Source: Clostridiales bacterium (GTDB taxonomy: Bacteria > Bacillota > Clostridia > Peptostreptococcales > Acidaminobacteraceae). From it: a stretch of DNA of 64,000 nt. The position numbers and the translations under genes were made by a program. Below the pieces are notes generated by a model. That model had not been told where the DNA came from. It saw nothing but the letters and a program-made list of their open reading frames with translations, and searched no databases. The DNA is taken from NCBI GenBank assembly GCA_016342415.1, contig JAEIOD010000017.1, positions 1 through 64,000 of the forward strand, read 5' to 3'. This document shows, piece by piece, positions 57,990 to 64,000 of the stretch (positions are counted from its first letter, which is position 1; the number at the start of each line of letters is the position of its first letter).

Positions 57990-59359
57990 TGTATTCCCTC
58001 CTTTGTTTCATTATAAGAAGTCAATACATCTGAGTTTTCTTCAAGTTGTAAGGAAGTTGTATAAGATAGCGTGACGGTTGTACCATTTTTATTGGACTTT
58101 ATAAAAACGTCGTCGCCATGAAGGTCCATGATGTCTTTTACAAGTGTGAGTCCTAATCCTAAATGTTTCGAATCATCGCTGCCTTTATAAAACGGATCAA
58201 ACAATACCTGCAATTTTTCTTTAGAAATACCAACACCAGTATCTTTAATAATAAGTTGATTTTTTTTCATCAGACAAGTGATTTGACCTTTATTATTAAT
58301 CGAATGTACTGCATTGTTAATCAGGTTTACAATCACTGCTAACATTAAGTTCTGGTCAATTGAAACATCAAAGTCACCCCCTGATATTTCAAAGGTAATG
58401 TCTTTTCTAATGTTACTCTGACAGGTCTTTATACTCTTCTCTAAAAGCTCTTTAATAGAAGAAAGTTTTCTACTCAGCTTTTCATTACTTAAAGCCAATA
58501 GATTTTCTGATAAAACACTCAATCGTTTACCTTCCTGAAAAATGTGTGTTAACGATCTGTTATATAAATTTTCTTCATAAGGTTGATTCAATAAAAGCTC
58601 AGAATAGCCTATGATTGATGTGAGTGGTGTATTTATTTCATGTGTCAGAGCGCCATATAATTGTTTGTTTTTTTGTGCTGTTTGGTTGAGCCTTTCTATT
58701 AAATCATTAGTCGTTTTAGACATTTGATTAAAGGAGTCACCCAAAGCTTTTATTTCGTCATTTGAGTTGATCTTTACTTGTTGATTGTACTCTCCTCTTG
58801 TCATTGCTGAAGTGGCTTCTTCTAATTTTTTAATATTTTTTGTCATATTAGAGGCAAATATAGTACTTAAAATAATGACCAATACCATCATAATACCACT
58901 AGAAATAAAAATAAATTGTTGACTGTAATCACTTTCTTCTATTAAAGACGTTATATTATGCTTACCTCTCAAGACATAGGCTTTACCCAAAATGTTCAAT
59001 GGGATATAAGCTTCTATATAATAGTAATCATTACGTGTCTCCAATTTATAAACCGAGTCGGTTCTATAATGATTAAGTATTTCTTTACTCACTTCATTTT
59101 CCATTTGCAATTCATAAAATACATCGGTTTTATTGTTTCTATAAATTAAATTCTTTGCTTGCTCTAAACTAAGAGATTCATCAATATAGATCACAGATTC
59201 CACCATCATTTTCACTTGATTGGTTTCACCAATTGTATTTGAGATAGCTACTTCTAATCTGCTTTGAATTAAATGATTGGAAATGATATATATAGAAATC
59301 GTTGTGAGTAGGATAATAAAAGTGGATGTGAATAAAATCAGTTTTGTTCTAAATTTCAT
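57986..59359 (-). CDS. Membrane sensor histidine kinase
   Basis: This 457-residue kinase has a first span (LILFTSTFIILLTTISIYII), a sensor of about 120 residues, a second span (FIFISSGIMMVLVIILST), HAMP, HisKA with ALTHEINTPLTSIIGYS and HATPase with NLINNAVHSIN and HLGLGLTLV. Two ATG codons are adjacent; the second is better spaced from GGAG. It follows the response regulator with overlap and precedes the lipoprotein. Confidence 0.92.
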   Translation of the reverse strand: MKFRTKLILFTSTFIILLTTISIYIISNHLIQSRLEVAISNTIGETNQVKMMVESVIYIDESLSLEQAKNLIYRNNKTDVFYELQMENEVSKEILNHYRTDSVYKLETRNDYYYIEAYIPLNILGKAYVLRGKHNITSLIEESDYSQQFIFISSGIMMVLVIILSTIFASNMTKNIKKLEEATSAMTRGEYNQQVKINSNDEIKALGDSFNQMSKTTNDLIERLNQTAQKNKQLYGALTHEINTPLTSIIGYSELLLNQPYEENLYNRSLTHIFQEGKRLSVLSENLLALSNEKLSRKLSSIKELLEKSIKTCQSNIRKDITFEISGGDFDVSIDQNLMLAVIVNLINNAVHSINNKGQITCLMKKNQLIIKDTGVGISKEKLQVLFDPFYKGSDDSKHLGLGLTLVKDIMDLHGDDVFIKSNKNGTTVTLSYTTSLQLEENSDVLTSYNETKEGIQ

Positions 59360-60006
59360 CATTTCTCCAATCTGTAACCATATTTATAGACCGTCTCAAT
59401 AGGAATATCTAACTTCTGTCTTAATTTCTGGATATGAATATCAACCGTTCTGGTATGACCGGCATAAGCATAATCCCATACTTCTTCTAACAACTTATCT
59501 CTTGATAGTGCGATGCCTTCATGTTTAACAAAATAACATAACAAATCATATTCTTTAAGTGTTAAATCTATTTCATCATTTGAAAGCAATACTTTTCGAT
59601 TTGTGAAGTTTATTTTCAAATTGTTTTTTTGATATGTTTCAATATTTGAATCACATCTTTTTAACAGTGCTTTAACCCTCATCATTAGCTCAATGGCTTC
59701 AAATGGCTTGGTTAAGTAATCATCCGCCCCTAAATGAAATCCCTTTATTTTATCTTCCAACTGATCTTTTGCAGATAAAATAATCACTGGTAATTGTTTA
59801 TTTGTAATCTCAGGTAAGAGTTCATAACCATTTACTATAGGCATCATCAAGTCCAAAATAACCAAATCATAGTCGTTCTCATTAAGTGAAGTTTGTCCTT
59901 CTAAACCGTTATAGGCATAATCCACTTCAAAATTATTTAAAGTTAAGTGGATGCCAATTAATTCTGATATGCTTTTATCATCTTCTACAACTAGTATTTT
60001 TTTCAT
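59359..60006 (-). CDS. OmpR-family response regulator
   Basis: This 215-residue regulator has a receiver domain (ILVVEDDKSISELI, phospho-acceptor Asp in LVILDLMMP, Lys in LTKPFEA) and a winged helix (IDLTLKEYDLLCYFVKHEGI, YAGHTRTVDIHIQKLRQKL). GGGGG precedes ATG 60006. It is the first gene of a three-gene operon with the kinase and lipoprotein. Confidence 0.93.
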   Translation of the reverse strand: MKKILVVEDDKSISELIGIHLTLNNFEVDYAYNGLEGQTSLNENDYDLVILDLMMPIVNGYELLPEITNKQLPVIILSAKDQLEDKIKGFHLGADDYLTKPFEAIELMMRVKALLKRCDSNIETYQKNNLKINFTNRKVLLSNDEIDLTLKEYDLLCYFVKHEGIALSRDKLLEEVWDYAYAGHTRTVDIHIQKLRQKLDIPIETVYKYGYRLEK

Positions 60007-60067
60007 AAGTACCCCCACTTACAGTTTAAACCAAAAATCCAACAAAAGTTGTAAATTAGTTGCAAAA

Positions 60068-60090
60068 AAAATGATGGTTTCCCATCATTT
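60068..60090 (-). terminator. Terminator of the methionine operon
   Basis: AATGATGG pairs with CCATCATT around TTTC; eight T residues follow on the minus strand. It overlaps the metH stop. Confidence 0.85.
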
Positions 60091-62439
60091 AAATAATTCT
60101 TGTGCAACTGTAACCGAAGCCTTTGCATCTTTACAATAAAAATCTGCCTGTATTGTTCTGGCATAGTCTGCAGTGAGTACCGCCCCCCCAACAAAGACTT
60201 TTGTCTCAGGAGACTTTTCATTCAGTTGTTTGATGGTTTCTTCCATGCTTCTAACTGTTGTTGTCATCAAGGCACTTAATCCAACCAATTTAATATCTTC
60301 TTTAATAACGGTTTCCACTATCAATTCTGGAGAGACATCTTTACCTAAATCAATCACATCATAACCATAGTTTTCCAAAAGAATCTTAACCAGATTCTTA
60401 CCAATATCATGAACATCACCTAAAACGGTTGCCATAACAATTCTACCTTTTGTAATTGTTTTATCACCTGATTCCAAAGAAGATTTGATAACATCAAATG
60501 CAACACCGATGGTTTCTGCCGCTCTTATGAGTTGAGGTAAAAAAATCTCCTTCTTATCAAATAATAGTCCGACTTGATCTAAAGTTGGCACCAATTGGTT
60601 GTTAACAACTTCTAATGGTTTATTCTCTAATAGTTGTTCCTTTGTATACTCTAAAACCTCTTCTTTATACCCTTTAAGTATCATTTCAAGTAAATATGAT
60701 TTTTCAGTTTTATCTTTATTAACCCTCTGACTTTTAGTATCTTTAACATCTAGTAAATTTTCTATATACTCTTCGCCACCCTCATCATGATTTAGAAGAA
60801 CATTCATCGATAAGATCGTATTCTGTAAATGATGATCCAGTGGATCCATAATCGCTGAGTTTAATCCAGCTTCCATTGCAAGAGATAAGAAAGTTCTTGT
60901 TAACAGCGGTCTATTCGGCATGCCATAAGATACATTGCTGATCCCCAATGTGAACTGAACATTGTATTTACTCTTTATCAATTTAATCGCTTTAATGGTT
61001 TCCATTACTTGAGCCTGTTGCGCTGAAACGGTTAATACCAGACAATCGATAATCAGACGTTCTTCTGCAATACCATATTTTTTAGCTTCATTTATCATTT
61101 TTTCAGCAATTAAAACACGAGCTTCAGCTGTTTCAGGAATGCCTTCTTCGTCTAAGGTCAGACAAACCATCATTGCACCGTATTTTTTTGCGATTGGAAA
61201 CAATCTGTCCATCGATTTCTGTTTGCCGTTAATCGAGTTGATTATACCTACTCCCTTTAAACGTCTTAAACCCGCTTCAATCACTTTAGATTTAGACGAA
61301 TCTATCTGAAGCGGTAATGGTGTAATAGTTGACAATTCATCTACCACACGTTTCATGATATCGAGTTCATCAATATCAGGTAAACCAACATTTATATCTA
61401 GTACTTCAGCACCTGCATCTGCTTGAGACAAACCTTCTCGTATTGCTAAATTGATGTTATTGTTTCTAAGCGTCTCTTTAAGTTTCTTATGTCCTGTAGG
61501 ATTGATCCGTTCACCAATTCTGGTAAATCCACTAAACTCAACAACTTTAGAAGAAGAGCAGATCACATGTTTTTTCGGTTTGTTTGTGATTTCTTTTTTT
61601 CTGATATATTGTTTTAACTCTTTTATATGATCAGGACTGGTGCCACAACATCCACCAATCATACGTACACCCAGTTCCAAATACTCTTTTCCGAAAACTT
61701 CGTATTCCTGAGGCTCTACATTAAAATAAGTAATACCATCACGAACTTCCGGCAACCCGGCATTCGCCTGTACGATAACCGGTACAGTCGCTGTATCCAA
61801 AATCCTCTTTACGATTGACGTTAACTGACCAGGTCCCAACGAACAGTTTACACCTAATCCGTCTACTCCTAGGGCTTCCATCGAATAAACAAAACATTCT
61901 GGTGTCAATCCCGTTAAGGTTCTCCCATCTTCTTGGAAGGTCATTGAAACAACTACCGGTAATTCCGTATTTTCCTTAACCGCTAAAACTGCAGCTCTTG
62001 CCTCATTTAAATCAGACATCGTTTCTATTAGAACAAGATCTGCTCCTTTACTGAATTCAAGTTGTTCCTTAAATGCTTCATAAGCCTCATCAAAGGTTAA
62101 ATCCCCAATAGGTTTCATCATTCTACCTATTGGACCAATGTCTAGTGCTACATAATCTGGATTGGCTTGTTTTGCTAGTTTTAGAGCAGAAGTCACTACC
62201 TCTTCTACGGAATATGGTGTCTCTTTAAGTTTATATCCACTGGCACCAAAGGTGTTGGTTGAAATGACTTGAGAACCTGCGTTTACATAGGCTTTGTGAA
62301 TGTTAAGCAGGTCTTCTGGTCTTTCTATGTTAATCGTTTCCGGGATGGTGCCTAAAGGTAAACCTAACTTTTGAATTTGTGTGCCAAGAGCACCATCAAA
62401 TAATACTTCATTTTTATTTAAAAATTCTTTAAAATTCAT
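60085..62439 (-). CDS. metH: Cobalamin-dependent methionine synthase without activation domain
   Basis: This 784-residue protein has the homocysteine domain (VLFDGALGTQIQKLGL, VNCSLGP and the zinc Cys pair GGCCGTSPDHI), a pterin-binding domain from about 305 (GERINPTGHKKLKE), a B12 cap domain (570-660) and a B12-binding domain (ATVLGDVHDIGKNLV with the cobalt-ligand His, VGGAVLT). The C-terminal AdoMet activation domain of the 1200-residue E. coli enzyme is absent; the upstream gene supplies it. It transfers a methyl group from methyl-tetrahydrofolate to homocysteine. Confidence 0.95.
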   Translation of the reverse strand: MNFKEFLNKNEVLFDGALGTQIQKLGLPLGTIPETINIERPEDLLNIHKAYVNAGSQVISTNTFGASGYKLKETPYSVEEVVTSALKLAKQANPDYVALDIGPIGRMMKPIGDLTFDEAYEAFKEQLEFSKGADLVLIETMSDLNEARAAVLAVKENTELPVVVSMTFQEDGRTLTGLTPECFVYSMEALGVDGLGVNCSLGPGQLTSIVKRILDTATVPVIVQANAGLPEVRDGITYFNVEPQEYEVFGKEYLELGVRMIGGCCGTSPDHIKELKQYIRKKEITNKPKKHVICSSSKVVEFSGFTRIGERINPTGHKKLKETLRNNNINLAIREGLSQADAGAEVLDINVGLPDIDELDIMKRVVDELSTITPLPLQIDSSKSKVIEAGLRRLKGVGIINSINGKQKSMDRLFPIAKKYGAMMVCLTLDEEGIPETAEARVLIAEKMINEAKKYGIAEERLIIDCLVLTVSAQQAQVMETIKAIKLIKSKYNVQFTLGISNVSYGMPNRPLLTRTFLSLAMEAGLNSAIMDPLDHHLQNTILSMNVLLNHDEGGEEYIENLLDVKDTKSQRVNKDKTEKSYLLEMILKGYKEEVLEYTKEQLLENKPLEVVNNQLVPTLDQVGLLFDKKEIFLPQLIRAAETIGVAFDVIKSSLESGDKTITKGRIVMATVLGDVHDIGKNLVKILLENYGYDVIDLGKDVSPELIVETVIKEDIKLVGLSALMTTTVRSMEETIKQLNEKSPETKVFVGGAVLTADYARTIQADFYCKDAKASVTVAQELFK

Positions 62440-63077
62440 TGTCCCTCTCTTTTACATCGTTTAAAATCGCATGATGTTCTAAGTAAGCAATCATCACAAA
62501 ATCTATAAGTCACCGTCATTTTATTATTTGAAATGCCAATGACACCCGTCACTGACTTTTTTGGTAATAACATGGACGAATCCGTTACATGGATACCAAT
62601 TTTTTTTGCACCAACAACCTCTATTAAATCCCTTTGTATATCAAGTGGTAAATCACCATAACCAGGGCTAAAACGCGGCGTTAAATATCCAGGATGAGTT
62701 CTTTTGATTTCATCTTCCATTTGATCTAAGATATCTTCAATCCTAACACTGGCACAGGCATCCAAAATCATCATGCTTAAAGATGAGTCATAAGAGCTTT
62801 TTAATATTTTTTGATCCATTTCATGACCGAGTGTGCCTGCAAATAAAATCAGTTGATTGGCCTGACTTAACATATGTTTTATCGAATCTCCTTTTAACTT
62901 GAGTATTGTATCCAAAACATTTATATCATCGCCATGTTCAAAGTCAAATATTCGATAGACATACTTACCATTTAAACGATCTACACTCTTCATCGATTTA
63001 TCAATCATTTCATCTAAATCTTGATCTATTTTTTGATTGTCATATCCCAAATGTCTGAGTACATCATTTTTATTCAT
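62436..63077 (-). CDS. Methionine synthase activation-domain protein
   Basis: This 213-residue protein has the AdoMet-binding text TPRFSPGYGDLPLDIQ, matching the RxxxGYP signature of the MetH activation domain, and GVIGISN near the C-terminus. It ends with a Cys cluster (CDDCLLRTSCDFKRC), as in many Clostridia stand-alone versions, probably for metal or Fe-S binding. It should reductively remethylate cob(II)alamin in the separate MetH. The stop overlaps the metH ATG, and the start overlaps the end of the COG2122 gene. Confidence 0.88.
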   Translation of the reverse strand: MNKNDVLRHLGYDNQKIDQDLDEMIDKSMKSVDRLNGKYVYRIFDFEHGDDINVLDTILKLKGDSIKHMLSQANQLILFAGTLGHEMDQKILKSSYDSSLSMMILDACASVRIEDILDQMEDEIKRTHPGYLTPRFSPGYGDLPLDIQRDLIEVVGAKKIGIHVTDSSMLLPKKSVTGVIGISNNKMTVTYRFCDDCLLRTSCDFKRCKREGQ

Positions 63078-63783
63078 CAACACTTACCAGTTCAATATCA
63101 CCCCAAGCACCCAACTCATCATCAATTATGATCACAATACCTAAGATGCCTAAGATGCTTTTTCCAAATTCCAATCCTTCACGAATATCCTCTGTTGTTT
63201 TAACAATATTGCCGATGGCTGTTGCTGTTGCATCAGCAAGTAGTGTATCTTCAGAAATAACAACCACCGCATCTGCATTGCCATAACTGAGTGAGTGACC
63301 CACTTTTCCAGCAGAAGTGCAAATGCCAATCGGAGTGTCTTCCGATTTGATTTTAATACCCACTTGATTTGAAAATGGTGACTCCCCTGCATAAATGGAA
63401 ATCACTTTATCTTTTTCTGATTTCAGATAAATATCACCACCGTTTTCTATCATAATCTCTGAAGAGGTTAAGTACTCCCCAACATAATGAGAGATGGCGC
63501 CTGCTACTGTCGCCATAGGACCAACGCCTGCAGACCTCGAGGCTTCAATCATATGTTTTATTATTTCAGGTGCAAATTCATCATTTGAAATTGGCACCAA
63601 TCCCAAAAACTCGGGTCTTCTTTTTATGTATGATTCTATGACGTGTCGATAGCCATGTACCATTTGATCATCGTCAAATGGTTTTGAAGAGACAATCAAT
63701 AAATCCGTTTCTTTTTCTACGAGTACTTTTCTATATAAATTTTCACTTTTAATCTGTTCTCTATAAACTCTTTCCTGATACAT
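63070..63783 (-). CDS. UPF0280 / COG2122 family protein (ApbE-like)
   Basis: This 237-residue protein has GVGPMATVAGAISHYVGEYL, IENGGDIYLKSE and CTSAGKVGHSLSYGNADAVVV, the family text of UPF0280. COG2122 members resemble the flavin transferase ApbE. In Methanosarcina they are needed, with COG1900 and a NIL/ferredoxin protein, for homocysteine formation from aspartate semialdehyde and sulfide. Start ATG 63783 follows the stop of the ferredoxin-like gene by a few bases. It lies between that gene and the MetH pair. Confidence 0.88.
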   Translation of the reverse strand: MYQERVYREQIKSENLYRKVLVEKETDLLIVSSKPFDDDQMVHGYRHVIESYIKRRPEFLGLVPISNDEFAPEIIKHMIEASRSAGVGPMATVAGAISHYVGEYLTSSEIMIENGGDIYLKSEKDKVISIYAGESPFSNQVGIKIKSEDTPIGICTSAGKVGHSLSYGNADAVVVISEDTLLADATATAIGNIVKTTEDIREGLEFGKSILGILGIVIIIDDELGAWGDIELVSVDE

Positions 63784-63787
63784 TTCA

Positions 63788-64000
63788 TCACCATGCTGTG
63801 TTTTGAATGGATCTCGTTGGACAGGCATCCACACATCGATTACACCCTACACATCTTTCTTCTATATAATTTAACGTCCAATTCTCTCTGTCCATATTTA
63901 GAGCTCTCACCGTACATGATCCTGTACATATACCACAGTTGACACATGTTTTTTGATCAATTGTAATGGTATTGGTAATCAAGTCTGCATGCACGCCTTC
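63788..64000 (-). CDS. C-terminal dicluster ferredoxin domain of a protein cut by the window edge
   Basis: The frame is open to the right edge. It contains EGVHADLITNTITIDQKTC and two [4Fe-4S] motifs, CVNCGICTGSCTV and CVGCNRCVDACPT. The missing N-terminus is probably a COG1900 (DUF39, homocysteine biosynthesis) domain or a NIL domain, because the next genes are COG2122 and MetH parts; this is inference. A GTG at 63994 is in frame but without a convincing ribosome site, so I treat it as internal. Confidence 0.75.
   Translation of the reverse strand, partial: EGVHADLITNTITIDQKTCVNCGICTGSCTVRALNMDRENWTLNYIEERCVGCNRCVDACPTRSIQNTAW

Overview
The window looks like a chromosomal segment from a low-GC, anaerobic, motile Clostridia-type Firmicute. 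Support comes from a single-chain pyruvate:ferredoxin oxidoreductase, rubredoxin with ferritin, a bifurcated ferredoxin/flavodoxin protein, B12-dependent methionine synthase, an S-layer-homology (SLH) protein, LCP cell-wall proteins, DnaD-type phage replication genes and strong Shine-Dalgarno sequences. A Fusibacter-like or Peptostreptococcales-like host is possible, but the genus cannot be read from the sequence.

Region 1-11.3 kb is the right part of a prophage whose left end lies outside the window. Leftward early genes encode a nucleoid-associated protein, an HNH endonuclease, SSB, a LexA-type HTH, a DNA methyltransferase and a DnaD-like initiator carrying seven 42-bp repeats that may be the phage origin. 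A lysogeny switch follows: divergent Cro/CI-type genes with readable promoters, an ImmA/IrrE-like protein, further XRE regulators and a tyrosine integrase at the right end.

Region 11.37-17.6 kb is a cell-envelope and signalling block. It holds an unusual split sensory system: two paralogous 155-aa membrane proteins, a membrane GHKL ATPase and a separate membrane protein ending in a Spo0B-like phosphotransfer hairpin. Next to it are a 32-codon hydrophobic peptide ORF, an SLH protein, a LytTR response regulator and two LCP proteins.

Region 17.6-31 kb is mostly housekeeping: DMT transporter, lspA, cardiolipin synthase, DegV, a COG1306-type lipoprotein with a ten-fold TETEG repeat, FAH-family enzyme, MBL/beta-CASP protein, bioY under an evident BirA operator, truA, ferritin, rubredoxin, a HAD-NhaC-XRE operon and a MarR/HsmA-like pair with a palindromic operator. 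Region 31-43 kb has nifJ with a long structured leader, an AzoR-pirin operon and its MhqR-like MarR repressor sharing a matching operator, a methyltransferase, an EFR1-type ferredoxin, PepV and a divergent LysR/racemase pair.

Region 43-49 kb contains galU and three glycosyltransferases, one fused to a cyclic-nucleotide-binding domain, beside a short flagellin-like gene starting with TTG; flagellin or envelope glycosylation is the natural guess. Region 49-60 kb has a nuclease-XPD-like helicase, a lytic transglycosylase, two two-component systems, lipoproteins and a PilZ protein. The right edge (60-64 kb) is a methionine operon: metH without its activation domain, a separate activation protein, a COG2122/UPF0280 protein and the ferredoxin-like C-terminus of a protein cut by the window edge. 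This combination matches the sulfide-dependent homocysteine route first defined in methanogens.
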